Of a stretch of 53,883 bases of DNA, positions 9,283-16,996 are shown one piece after another (position 1 is the first letter of the stretch; each line of letters starts with the position of its first letter). The DNA is taken from the NCBI RefSeq assembly GCF_024519465.1, contig NZ_JALJRW010000027.1, forward strand, positions 1 through 53,883, read 5' to 3'. The stretch comes from Stenotrophomonas sp. Ste86. Lineage in GTDB: Bacteria > Pseudomonadota > Gammaproteobacteria > Xanthomonadales > Xanthomonadaceae. Both the position numbers and the translations under genes were made by a program. The notes under the pieces were generated by a model that ran no database searches, had not been told where the DNA came from, and saw only the letters and a list, made by a program, of their open reading frames with translations.

Positions 9283-9330
9283 AGCTTTAGAAGCTGAAAA
9301 GCTGCAAAAACTGCAAAAGCTGAAAAGGCA
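9283..9330. repeat. Short A-rich degenerate repeat
   Basis: About five consecutive copies of a 9-10-bp motif resembling AAGCTGMAAA (AGCTTTAG, AAGCTGAAAA, GCTGCAAAAA, CTGCAAAAGCTGAAAA). It is unlike the GC-rich surroundings and lies 20 bp after the aminotransferase stop. Confidence 0.6.
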
Positions 9331-9371
9331 CAGAAGCCGCAAAGGCGGCGAACGGTCGAGCTGGGCGGGGA

Positions 9372-9460
9372 TGTGTGGATTCGCGGGACACGCCGTAAAT
9401 CCATCCTTGGAGGCTCGCGTACGCCATCCATGGCGTACGACGGTCCCGCGAATCCACACA
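9372..9460. repeat. Three-armed inverted-repeat element, copy B
   Basis: The outer arms TGTGTGGATTCGCGGGAC (9372-9389) and its exact complement (9443-9460) form an 18-bp stem. The interior hairpin GTACGCCAT/ATGGCGTAC (9419-9438) and the TCCA/TGGA arm are as in copy A, but the whole element is inverted relative to copy A. Confidence 0.85.
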
Positions 9461-9582
9461 CCCCCACCCCCAGACAACTGGTCGGTGGCCATGGCACAAC
9501 GCGAAAGCGCCAGCACAAGGCATCGCCGGCTTCACCGCTCTTCGCTTCCCTGCTTCTTGGTTGCGCACCCGCACACTGTCAA

Positions 9583-9689
9583 GGGCGGGTACGGGTGGGT
9601 GTGCGGGACCGTCGGGCGCCATGGATGGCGCCCGCGAGCTTACATGGATGTACTTGCAGCGTGTCCCGCACACCCACCCGTACCCGCCC
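9583..9689. repeat. Three-armed inverted-repeat element, copy C
   Basis: The outer stem is 27 bp and perfect (9583-9609 with 9663-9689). The interior hairpin is GGGCGCCAT/ATGGCGCCC (9614-9633) where copies A and B have GTACGCCAT/ATGGCGTAC, so both sides of the stem changed together. The third arm is TACAT/ATGTA (9641-9652) instead of TCCA/TGGA, again with pairing kept. Confidence 0.85.
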
Positions 9690-9793
9690 AAGCCAGCGAA
9701 GGCGCACACCCGCGGCGGTTGAAAATGAAGTTGACGTTGATCCTGCAGTTGCCTTCCGCACTTGAAAGCCCGCCGCAGGCGAAAGAAAAACCC

Positions 9794-9825
9794 AAAAAAA
9801 ACGCCACGCATTGCTGCGTGGCGTT
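9794..9825 (-). terminator. Rho-independent terminator of the prolyl oligopeptidase gene
   Basis: On the minus strand a perfect 10-bp stem (ACGCCACGCA with TGCGTGGCGT, 9801-9824) with a 4-base loop is followed by a T-run of about eight (9794-9801). It lies about 145 bp after the stop codon. Confidence 0.85.
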
Positions 9826-9927
9826 GAAACTGGGGTGAGGCCAACACGACGCCCCACCACCCGGAGTCGGACCGAAGATGCATTCGGCTATTCTCTGCGG
9901 CTACCGGGCCGATGGGCCATCCCAGCA

Positions 9928-9973
9928 GTTGAGCAGCGCTCAACGGTACCAGTCGAGCAACGCTCGACTCTAC
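9928..9973 (-). repeat. Pair of REP-like palindromes at a gene end
   Basis: A GTTGAGC/GCTCAAC palindrome (9928-9944) is followed by a minus-strand GTAG element with arms AGTCGAGC/GCTCGACT (9951-9973). The TAG of the GTAG tag is the stop codon of the prolyl oligopeptidase gene (9970-9972). Confidence 0.8.
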
Positions 9974-12063
9974 CGCAACTGCTCCCACAGGAAGCTATAG
10001 GCCAATGCCGACATATGCGCGGCCTGCGCATTGTTCGCCGCACCGCCGTGACCGCCCTCGATGTTCTCGTAGTAGGTCACATCCTTGCCGGCCGCGATCA
10101 TCTTGGCCGCCATCTTGCGGGCATGGCCCGGATGCACCCGGTCATCGCGGGTGGAGGTAGTGAACAGCACCGGCGGGTAGGTCTTGTTCGGATCGAACAG
10201 GTGGTACGGCGAGAAGGTCTTGATGAAATCCCAGTCGGCCGTATCCGGATTGCCGTACTCGGCCATCCACGACGCGCCCGCCAGCAGGTGGCTGTAGCGC
10301 TTCATGTCCAGCAGCGGCACCTGCACCACCACCGCCCCGAACAGCTCGGGGTACTGGGTGAGCATGTTGCCGGTGAGCAGGCCACCGTTGCTGCCGCCCT
10401 GCACGCCCAGGTGTTTGGCCGAGGTGATCTTGCGGCTGACCAGGTCGCGTGCGACCGCGGCCATGTCTTCATACGCCTTGTGGCGGTTCTGCTTCAGCGC
10501 CGCCTGGTGCCAGCGCGGGCCGTACTCGCCGCCGCCACGGATGTTGGCCACCACGTACACACCGCCCTTCTCCAGCCACGCCCGGCCCATGCCGCCCGAA
10601 TACGACGGCGTCAGCGAAATCTCGAAGCCACCGTAGCCGTACAGCAGGGTCGGGTTGGAACCGTCCAGCTTCATGTCCTTGGCATGCACCACGAAGTACG
10701 GCACGCGGGTGCCGTCCTTGCTGGTGGCGAAGTGCTGCTCGATCACCTTGCCGTCGGCATTGAAGAACGCCGGCATGGTCTTGAGCACTTCCGGCTGCTT
10801 GCCGATCTCGGCCAGCGCCAGGGTGGTCGGGGTCAGGTAGTCGGTGACGGTCATCCACACCGCGTCGCTGTCGTCGGCATCGACCGCACCGACGGCCACG
10901 GTGCCGAACGTCGGCGCGCCGGTGAAGTCGCTCTTCTTCCAGCCATTCTCGGTCGGGGTCAGCACGCTCAGGCGGCTCTTGACGTCGTCGAGCACGTTGA
11001 GCACCAGGTGATTCTTCGTCCAGCTGGTGCCGGCCAGCGACGTCGTCGCGGTCGGGGCGAACAGCACCTCGAACGCGCGCTTGCCGGCGATGAAATCATC
11101 CAGCTTGGTCACCAGCAGGGAACCGGCGGTATAGGTCTTGCCGCCCACGGTCCACGGTTCGCGCAGTTCCAGGGTCAGCCATTGCTTGCGCAGGCCTTTC
11201 TCTGCCGAGTTCGGCGCATCGATCCTGGTGAGCGTGCCATCGTTGCCGCGCAGGTAGACCTCGTTGTTGTAGAAGGCCAGCGTGCGGCTGACCAGGTTGC
11301 GCTCATAGCCGGGGGTGTCGTCGTGCATCGCCGCGATGTACATGTCATCGGGTTTGCCTTCGTAAACCATGCTGGCCGAGGTCATCGGGGTGCCGCGCTT
11401 CCACAGCTTGGCCACGCGCGGGTAGCCGGAGGTGGTCATCGTGCCGTCACCGAAATCGGTGTAGACGAACACCGTGTCGCGATCGATCCAGTTCAGACCG
11501 CCCTTGGATTCGGGGCGGAAGAAACCGTCCTTGATCCAGGTCTTGTCGGCCAGGTTGAATTCTCGGGTGACATCGGCATCGGCGCCGCCGCGCGACAGCG
11601 CGATCAGGCAGCGCGAGTAATCCGGGCGCAGGCAGTCGGCACCGTGCCAGACCCAGTTTTCGCCTTCGGCCTTGTTCAGCGCGTCCAGGTCGAGCACGGT
11701 TTCCCAGGTCGGCGACGCCTTGCGGTATTCGGCCAGCGTGGTGCGGCGCCACAGGCCGCGCTCGTGCTGCTTGTCCTTCCAGAAGTTGTAGTAGTAGTCG
11801 CCAATCTTCTGCACGCCGGGGATCTTGGCGTCCGAATCGAGCACCTCGCGGATGCTGGCTTCCATCTGCTTGAACGCCGGGGTCTGGGCCAGGCGGCCTT
11901 CGGACTTGGCGTTCTGCTGCTTGACCCAGTCCAGCGACTTGTCGCCGGTGACGTCTTCCAGCCACGCGTAAGGGTCGGCGGGGGTCTCAGCGGCCATGGC
12001 GGTACCCACCGTACCGGCCGTGATCAGGCCTGCCATCAGGCAGGCCGAAGCGATGTTGGACAT
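9970..12063 (-). CDS. Exported prolyl oligopeptidase (S9A)
   Basis: This 697-aa post-proline-type serine peptidase starts with a signal peptide (cleavage likely after ...GTAMA), so it should act in the periplasm or outside. It has a propeller N-terminal half and a hydrolase C-terminal half with the nucleophile Ser in GGSNGGLL, the Asp region in TSTRDDRVHPGHA and the His in EGGHGGAA; RGGGEYGPRWH is the family signature. The stop codon lies within a GTAG repeat tag. It is a second S9 enzyme close to the oligopeptidase B-like gene but belongs to a different subgroup. Confidence 0.93.
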   Translation of the reverse strand: MSNIASACLMAGLITAGTVGTAMAAETPADPYAWLEDVTGDKSLDWVKQQNAKSEGRLAQTPAFKQMEASIREVLDSDAKIPGVQKIGDYYYNFWKDKQHERGLWRRTTLAEYRKASPTWETVLDLDALNKAEGENWVWHGADCLRPDYSRCLIALSRGGADADVTREFNLADKTWIKDGFFRPESKGGLNWIDRDTVFVYTDFGDGTMTTSGYPRVAKLWKRGTPMTSASMVYEGKPDDMYIAAMHDDTPGYERNLVSRTLAFYNNEVYLRGNDGTLTRIDAPNSAEKGLRKQWLTLELREPWTVGGKTYTAGSLLVTKLDDFIAGKRAFEVLFAPTATTSLAGTSWTKNHLVLNVLDDVKSRLSVLTPTENGWKKSDFTGAPTFGTVAVGAVDADDSDAVWMTVTDYLTPTTLALAEIGKQPEVLKTMPAFFNADGKVIEQHFATSKDGTRVPYFVVHAKDMKLDGSNPTLLYGYGGFEISLTPSYSGGMGRAWLEKGGVYVVANIRGGGEYGPRWHQAALKQNRHKAYEDMAAVARDLVSRKITSAKHLGVQGGSNGGLLTGNMLTQYPELFGAVVVQVPLLDMKRYSHLLAGASWMAEYGNPDTADWDFIKTFSPYHLFDPNKTYPPVLFTTSTRDDRVHPGHARKMAAKMIAAGKDVTYYENIEGGHGGAANNAQAAHMSALAYSFLWEQLR

Positions 12064-12097
12064 TGAAGCTCCAGGCAGTCATAAGCCCCGGACGCTA

Positions 12098-12454
12098 TCA
12101 CACGGTCTGGCCGGCGCTCCCGTGTCGAAGGTCAGGGCGCGCGGTACGCGGCGCCACGCGGGTGCGGCGGCGGGCCTGTGGGCCGCGACGGCGCGTGCTG
12201 CGGCGGCGTAGCAGCAGCTGCGGCAGCCGGAACCGGTACAGGCTCCACCAGGCCAGCCACGGCATGCCGACCAGCCACAGCGGCAACCAGCCCAGCCAGA
12301 CACTGCTGCCGCGGGCGGCCGGCCACACCAGGACCAGGGCCAGTCCCGCCAGGGCGAGTTGCCGGACCCAGCGCAGCACCTGCGGATCGGGCGCGCTGGC
12401 GGTGCGCGAGGGACCGTGTGAACGTGGTTGACGACGCGAAGACGACAAGGGCAT
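12098..12454 (-). CDS. Small arginine-rich membrane protein, unknown function
   Basis: The 118-aa product has a basic N-terminus, two hydrophobic segments (about 30-50 and 52-72, with VWLGWLPLWLVGMPWLAWW) and a very arginine-rich tail. A CGGAG ribosome binding site stands seven bases before the ATG. I recognise no family. It lies just upstream of the prolyl oligopeptidase gene on the same strand. The composition and ribosome binding site favour a real gene, but high-GC spurious frames can look similar. Confidence 0.6.
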   Translation of the reverse strand: MPLSSSRRQPRSHGPSRTASAPDPQVLRWVRQLALAGLALVLVWPAARGSSVWLGWLPLWLVGMPWLAWWSLYRFRLPQLLLRRRSTRRRGPQARRRTRVAPRTARPDLRHGSAGQTV

Positions 12455-12615
12455 GACACGACTCCGTGCGAAAGTGATGCGTCACCTTGCCGTGCCACCA
12501 TCTCACTGGCTGCGACCTGCCGCCGCCGCATGGAGGGCCAGTGTGAACGCCACCATTGACGTTCTCCGTCGTCCCACCCACCATGCCCCTGCCAGCCACT
12601 GGAGCCTCCTGCCGC

Positions 12616-13221
12616 ATGTCTCTGAACCGCCCGCTTCGCGCTGTCCTGTTGCTGTCGACGCTGTCGCTGCTGTCCGCCTGCGCCTTCCGCCACGAGGCCA
12701 AGCCGACCCCGGCACCGGTGGCCAGCGAATCGACAGGCGCTCCGATCGACCTGCAGCGGTTCATGGGCACCTGGTATGTGATCGGCCGTGTTCCCAATCC
12801 GGTCGAACGCGGCCACGTGGCCAGCGTCAACGAATTCAGCCTGCGTGGCGACCAGAAGGTGAGCATCACCTACCGCTATCGCAACGGCTTCTCCGAACCG
12901 CAGCAGCAGCTGACCGTGCGTGCCTCGGTGGACGAGGACAGCGGCAACCACAACTGGCGTACCTGGTTCTACAAGGTCGTGCCGACCCATACCCGCGTGC
13001 TGGAAGTGGCGCCGGACTATTCATGGGCGATGCTCGGCTACCCGGGCCGCGAGATGGCCTGGATCTTCGCGCGCAAGCCGGACATGGACAAGGACCTGTA
13101 CAAGGAACTGGCCACCCGCCTGCGCGACGAGTACGGGGTCAATACCGACAAGCTCAAGCGCGTGCCGCAGCACCCCGAGCAGGTGGACCGGTTGGGCTAT
13201 GAGGTCCCGAACGTCCGCTGA
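12616..13221 (+). CDS. blc: Lipoprotein lipocalin (Blc-like)
   Basis: This is a 201-aa outer-membrane lipocalin with a signal ending in lipobox LLSAC at Cys22. The lipocalin motif FMGTWYVIGRVPN follows at about residue 50, and YSWAMLGYPGREMAWIFARKP provides the second structurally conserved region. The family binds fatty acids or lysophospholipids and is linked to envelope stress in E. coli. The start MSLNRPLRA was chosen because it opens directly into the signal peptide; an upstream in-frame ATG at 12556 would give an untypical leader. Confidence 0.92.
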   Translation: MSLNRPLRAVLLLSTLSLLSACAFRHEAKPTPAPVASESTGAPIDLQRFMGTWYVIGRVPNPVERGHVASVNEFSLRGDQKVSITYRYRNGFSEPQQQLTVRASVDEDSGNHNWRTWFYKVVPTHTRVLEVAPDYSWAMLGYPGREMAWIFARKPDMDKDLYKELATRLRDEYGVNTDKLKRVPQHPEQVDRLGYEVPNVR

Positions 13222-13230
13222 TGCCGGTGG

Positions 13231-13533
13231 TCACGCCGCCTGGCGTGGCTGCACCCTGCTCTCGATTTCCCGGCGGGTGGGGAGCGTCTTGAGGTCGTAT
13301 TCGGCCTGCAGGGCCAACCACGAGGCGGCATCGCCACCAAAGTGACGTGCCAACCGTACTGCGGTGTCGGCCGTGACGCCGCGGGTTTCATGCACGATCG
13401 CGTGCAGACGCGTAGGCGGCACATCCAGTGCCCGCGCCAGCCCGGTGATGCTCAGCTGCAAGGGCCGCAGGAACTCCTCGCGGAGGATCTCGCCGGGGTG
13501 GACGGCCCTGAGTTTGTTGATGGGTCGGCTCAT
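13231..13533 (-). CDS. HigA-family XRE regulator, apparently orphan
   Basis: This is a 100-aa helix-turn-helix protein with the HigA signature: VHPGEILREEFLRPL, then SITGLARALDVPPTRLHAIVHETRGVTADTAVRLARHFG. HigA proteins are antitoxins and autorepressors encoded after the toxin gene higB. No HigB-like frame lies upstream (13534-13650) or downstream, so this copy looks solitary. The Met giving MSRPINK is the family-typical start; the longer open frame upstream is not expected to be translated. Confidence 0.85.
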   Translation of the reverse strand: MSRPINKLRAVHPGEILREEFLRPLQLSITGLARALDVPPTRLHAIVHETRGVTADTAVRLARHFGGDAASWLALQAEYDLKTLPTRREIESRVQPRQAA

Positions 13534-13621
13534 GCGTGGCTGGATGATCGGATGACCCAACCAGCGTAGTGCATCCCGTGCGCCCGCTTGGCAATCAAGG
13601 TCACACACCGATCAAACGGCC

Positions 13622-13645
13622 GTACCGACCAACGGTCGGTACCTG
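13622..13645 (-). repeat. REP-like palindrome after metI
   Basis: A perfect 9-bp stem GTACCGACC/GGTCGGTAC with a 3-base loop (13622-13642), preceded on the minus strand by CAG. It resembles the GTAG elements with arms CCGACC/GGTCGG seen elsewhere, with a degenerate tag. It sits 5 bp beyond the metI stop. Confidence 0.6.
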
Positions 13646-13649
13646 CCAA

Positions 13650-14339
13650 TCACTTCCGGCTGTAGCGCGTCACCAGCCAATCGCCCAGCATCTGCAGGGC
13701 CTGCACCAGCACCAGCAGCAGCACCACGGTGACCAGCGCCACGTCGGTGTGCGAGCGCTGGTAGCCATCGCGGAACGCCAGGTCGCCCAGACCGCCCGAG
13801 CCGATCGCACCGCCCATCGCGGTGAAGCCGATCAGCGCGATCACGGTAACAGTGGCGCCGGCGATCAGGCCGGGGCGCGCTTCGGGCAGCAATACGCGGG
13901 TGACCAGCTGCCAGGTGGTGGCGCCCATCGCCTGGGTGGCTTCGATGACGCCACGGTCGACTTCGCGCAGGGCGGTTTCCACCAGCCGTGCATAGAACGG
14001 CGCTGCACCGATCACCAGCGGCACGATCGCCCCGCGCACACCCAGCGAGGTACCCATCATCCACAGCGTGAGCGGAATCAGCACGATCATCAGGATGATG
14101 AAGGGCACCGAGCGCAGCAGGTTGACCAAAAGCGCCAGCGCGCCGTACAGCACCGGTTTGCGATGCAGCTGCGGCGAGCCGGTAAGGAACAGCAGCACGC
14201 CCAGCGGCAGGCCGATGACCAGGGTCAGCGGCAGCGAGCCGCCGAGCATCAACAGGGTATCCAGCGTGGCCTGGCCGATATCGGCCCACTTGCCCGCATC
14301 GAGATGGCGGAAGAAGCCGCCTGCAGCAGCCAGGATCAT
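13650..14339 (-). CDS. metI: Methionine ABC transporter permease MetI
   Basis: This 229-aa inner-membrane permease has five or six membrane helices and the EAA motif [25 protein letters not shown] that docks on the ATPase. Sequence and pairing with metN identify it as the D-/L-methionine importer permease. Its ATG overlaps the metN stop as ATGA. The substrate-binding lipoprotein metQ, usually next in the operon, is absent here. Confidence 0.95.
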   Translation of the reverse strand: MILAAAGGFFRHLDAGKWADIGQATLDTLLMLGGSLPLTLVIGLPLGVLLFLTGSPQLHRKPVLYGALALLVNLLRSVPFIILMIVLIPLTLWMMGTSLGVRGAIVPLVIGAAPFYARLVETALREVDRGVIEATQAMGATTWQLVTRVLLPEARPGLIAGATVTVIALIGFTAMGGAIGSGGLGDLAFRDGYQRSHTDVALVTVVLLLVLVQALQMLGDWLVTRYSRK

Positions 14340-15343
14340 CGACGCAGCTCCTCGAGGTGGACACCGGCGGCGACGAAACCGGCCTGCGCGGCCTGCACGT
14401 CGCCCCCGACCAGCGACACGGTCAGCTGGCCATACGGGGTGTCCTTGATCCGGTCGATGCGGCCGGACAGGATGTTGTAGTCCACGCCGGTGTCGCGCGC
14501 GATGCGGCCCAGCAGCGGTTCGTAGGTGTCCGCACCCAGGAAGGTCAGGCGCACGATGCGCCCGGCCACGGCCTGGAAGTCCTTGTGCAGCTCGCCTTCG
14601 TCGACCTGTTCGGACTCGTTGACGAAGCGCCGCGTGGTCGGATGCTGCGGGTGCAGGAAAACGTCGGTGACCGGGCCGGTTTCGACCAGGTGGCCGGCAT
14701 CGAGCACGGCCACGCGGTCGCAGACGCGGCGGATCACGTCCATCTCGTGGGTGATCAGCACGATGGTCAGGCCGAGTTCGCGGTTGATCCTGCCCAGCAG
14801 CTTGAGCACCGAGGCGGTGGTCTGCGGGTCCAGCGCGCTGGTGGCCTCATCGCACAGCAGGATCTGCGGACGGGTGGCCAGCGCGCGGGCGATGCCGACG
14901 CGCTGCTTCTGGCCGCCGGACAGCTGCGCGGGGTACTTGCCCGCGTGCGCCTCCAGGCCGACGGTGTGCAGCAATTCGTCCACGCGCGCATCGATTTCCG
15001 CGCGCGGGGTACCGGCCAGTTCCAGCGGGAAGGCGACATTGGAGGCCACCGTGCGCGAGGACAGCAGGTTGAAGTGCTGGAAGATCATGCCGATCTTCCG
15101 CCGCAGCACGCGCAGGCCGGCCGCGTCGAGCGCGGTGACATCCTCGCCGTTGATCAGCAGGCGCCCACCGGTGGGTTCCTCGAGCCGGTTGATCAGGCGG
15201 ATCAGGGTCGATTTGCCCGCACCGGAATGGCCGATGATGCCGAACACTTCGCCGGCCTCGATGGTCAGGTCCAGCGGCTGCAGCGCGGCGATCGCGCGGC
15301 CGCCGACGGCATAGGATTTGTGCAGGCGCTGGAACTCGATCAC
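14336..15343 (-). CDS. metN: Methionine ABC transporter ATP-binding protein MetN
   Basis: This is a 335-aa ATPase with Walker [10 protein letters not shown], signature LSGGQKQRV, Walker [13 protein letters not shown] and the H-loop histidine in LITHEMD. The C-terminal portion (about 255-335) is a NIL domain, the methionine-sensing regulatory domain that gives trans-inhibition in MetNI. It forms a coupled pair with metI. Confidence 0.96.
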   Translation of the reverse strand: MIEFQRLHKSYAVGGRAIAALQPLDLTIEAGEVFGIIGHSGAGKSTLIRLINRLEEPTGGRLLINGEDVTALDAAGLRVLRRKIGMIFQHFNLLSSRTVASNVAFPLELAGTPRAEIDARVDELLHTVGLEAHAGKYPAQLSGGQKQRVGIARALATRPQILLCDEATSALDPQTTASVLKLLGRINRELGLTIVLITHEMDVIRRVCDRVAVLDAGHLVETGPVTDVFLHPQHPTTRRFVNESEQVDEGELHKDFQAVAGRIVRLTFLGADTYEPLLGRIARDTGVDYNILSGRIDRIKDTPYGQLTVSLVGGDVQAAQAGFVAAGVHLEELRR

Positions 15344-15483
15344 TTCGCGGTCAACCGGGCATCGACGGGAGGGGGCGTGCAGCCTACCAGCGCGGGACGG
15401 CCCTGGCCCGTGCGGCAGCGCGCAATGATATTCCGTTTGGTTCTAAGGCAGCGTGATCGGGGCCGGGCGGGCCCCGCGCGGGC

Positions 15484-16380
15484 TCAGGGATGGTCCAGCG
15501 GTGTGGGCGGCTGGACCTGGCGGATGCGCTCGCGGTGCAGCAGGTACAGGCCGGAGGCGACGATGATCGCCGCGCCCAGCCAGGTCGCCCCATCCGGCAG
15601 CGCGCCCCAGAACAGCAGGTCCCAGCCGATCACCCAGACCAGCCCGGTGTATTCCAGCGGAGCGATCATCGATGCCTCGCCGAGCTGGAAGGCGCGGGTC
15701 AGGGCGACCTGGCCCCCTGCCCCGGCCAGGCCCATGCCGGCGATCAGCGCGGCGTGGCCGAGCTGCAACGGCTGCCAGTCCGGCAGGGCCAGCAGGCCGG
15801 CGCCGATGGCCATGATCACCAGGAACCACACCACCATCGACTGCGGGGTGTCGGTGCGGGTGAGCATGCTGACGGTGATCGCGGCGACCGCGTAGGCGGT
15901 GGCGGCCAGCAGCACCATCAGCCCGGGGATGGAGATGAAGCCGCCCACGCCCGGACGCAGCACCACCAGCACCCCGACCAGGCCGATGCCGATGGCGATC
16001 CAGCGGCGCGGGCCCACGTGCTCACCCAGCAGCGGCACCGAGAGCGCGGCGATCAGCAGCGGGGCGACGAAGTAGATGGTGTAGGCGGTGGACAGCGGCA
16101 GGCTGCGCAGGGCGTAGACGAAGCAGCCGATCATCGCCATGCCCAGCACGCCGCGCAGCAGGTGCAGGGCCCAGCGCCGGGGCACCAGCGAGCGCGGGCC
16201 GGCGGTGGCCAGCACCCAGACCAGCACGAACGGCAGCGAGGCGGCGCCGCGCAGGAAGGTGACCTGCAAGGTGGGGTAGCTGGCCGAGAGCTGCTTCATG
16301 CCCGCATCCATCAGCGAGAAGCAGGCGACGGCGATCAGCATCCAGGCGACGGCGCGGGTGGGGGATTTCTGCGTGTTCAT
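15484..16380 (-). CDS. EamA/DMT family transporter
   Basis: This 298-aa protein has ten predicted membrane helices formed by two repeated EamA halves. The first half includes FLRGAASLPFVL and YTIYFVAPLLIAALSVPLLGE; the second includes LTRAFQLGEASMIAPLEYTGLVWVIGWDLLFWG. The family exports metabolites such as amino acids or nucleobases; the substrate is not predictable. The gene lies 140 bp upstream of metN on the same strand and probably has its own promoter. Confidence 0.9.
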   Translation of the reverse strand: MNTQKSPTRAVAWMLIAVACFSLMDAGMKQLSASYPTLQVTFLRGAASLPFVLVWVLATAGPRSLVPRRWALHLLRGVLGMAMIGCFVYALRSLPLSTAYTIYFVAPLLIAALSVPLLGEHVGPRRWIAIGIGLVGVLVVLRPGVGGFISIPGLMVLLAATAYAVAAITVSMLTRTDTPQSMVVWFLVIMAIGAGLLALPDWQPLQLGHAALIAGMGLAGAGGQVALTRAFQLGEASMIAPLEYTGLVWVIGWDLLFWGALPDGATWLGAAIIVASGLYLLHRERIRQVQPPTPLDHP

Positions 16381-16458
16381 GGCCCATTATCGCCGCCTTG
16401 GCCGGGCCGTCCATGGTGGCTTGATAGAATGTGGGCATTCATCCGCTGGAGTTTGCCC

Positions 16459-16941
16459 ATGCCCTCTTTTGACGTTGTTTCCGAAGTCGACACCCACGAG
16501 TTGACCAACGCGGTCGACCAGGCCAACCGCGAGCTGTCCACGCGCTTCGATTTCAAGGGGGTGGAGGCGGAGTTCGTGCTGGAAGACAGCGTGATCACCC
16601 AGTCCGCGCCGAGCGATTTCCAGCTGCAGCAGATGACCGACATCCTGCGCCAGCGGCTGACCGCGCGGAAGATCGACGCAGCGTGCCTGGAGTTTGGTGA
16701 CATCGAATCCAATCTGGCCGGTGCGCGGCAGAAGATCACGGTCAAGCAGGGCATCGAGCAGAAGGTGGCCAAGAAGATCGCGGCGAAGATCAAGGAAGCC
16801 AAGCTGAAGGTGGACAGCCAGATCAACGGCGACAAGCTGCGGGTGACGGGCAAGAAGCGCGACGACCTGCAGGATGCGATGGCGCTGCTGAGGAAGGAGA
16901 CCTTCGAGGTTCCGCTGCAGTTCGACAATTTCCGCGATTGA
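16459..16941 (+). CDS. YajQ family nucleotide-binding protein
   Basis: This is a 160-aa protein of two ferredoxin-like halves starting MPSFDVVSEVDTHELTNAVDQ, the YajQ signature. In Xanthomonas campestris a YajQ homologue binds cyclic di-GMP and affects virulence through a transcription factor, so that role is plausible but not shown here. A GGAG site lies eight bases before the ATG, and a TAGAAT box (16424-16429) is a possible -10. Confidence 0.95.
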   Translation: MPSFDVVSEVDTHELTNAVDQANRELSTRFDFKGVEAEFVLEDSVITQSAPSDFQLQQMTDILRQRLTARKIDAACLEFGDIESNLAGARQKITVKQGIEQKVAKKIAAKIKEAKLKVDSQINGDKLRVTGKKRDDLQDAMALLRKETFEVPLQFDNFRD

Positions 16942-16965
16942 TCGAACGCGGATCTTCCGCTGGCA

Positions 16966-16986
16966 TTGCCGGCCGCTGGCCGGCAA
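16966..16986. repeat. REP-like palindrome between convergent genes
   Basis: TTGCCGGCC/GGCCGGCAA with a 3-base loop forms a perfect 9-bp stem between the yajQ stop and the regulator stop. It has the REP core without a GTAG tag. It may act as a bidirectional block to read-through. Confidence 0.65.
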
Positions 16987-16996
16987 CCACGCACAG

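Larger units (their letters stand above)
9266..9969. other. 704-bp non-coding interval rich in structured repeats
   Basis: This lies between the convergent aminotransferase and prolyl oligopeptidase genes. It holds an A-rich short repeat (9283-9330), two large three-armed inverted repeats (9372-9460 and 9583-9689), the terminator of the prolyl oligopeptidase gene (9794-9825) and a pair of REP-like palindromes (9928-9973). I see no convincing gene: the open frames here are mirror products of the palindromes. Confidence 0.8.

Noticed and set aside
15490..16458. N-terminal extension of the yajQ frame (over 300 codons)
   Set aside because: The extension is opposite the EamA gene, rich in His, Gln and Gly as shadow frames are; YajQ proteins start at MPSFDVVSEVDT.
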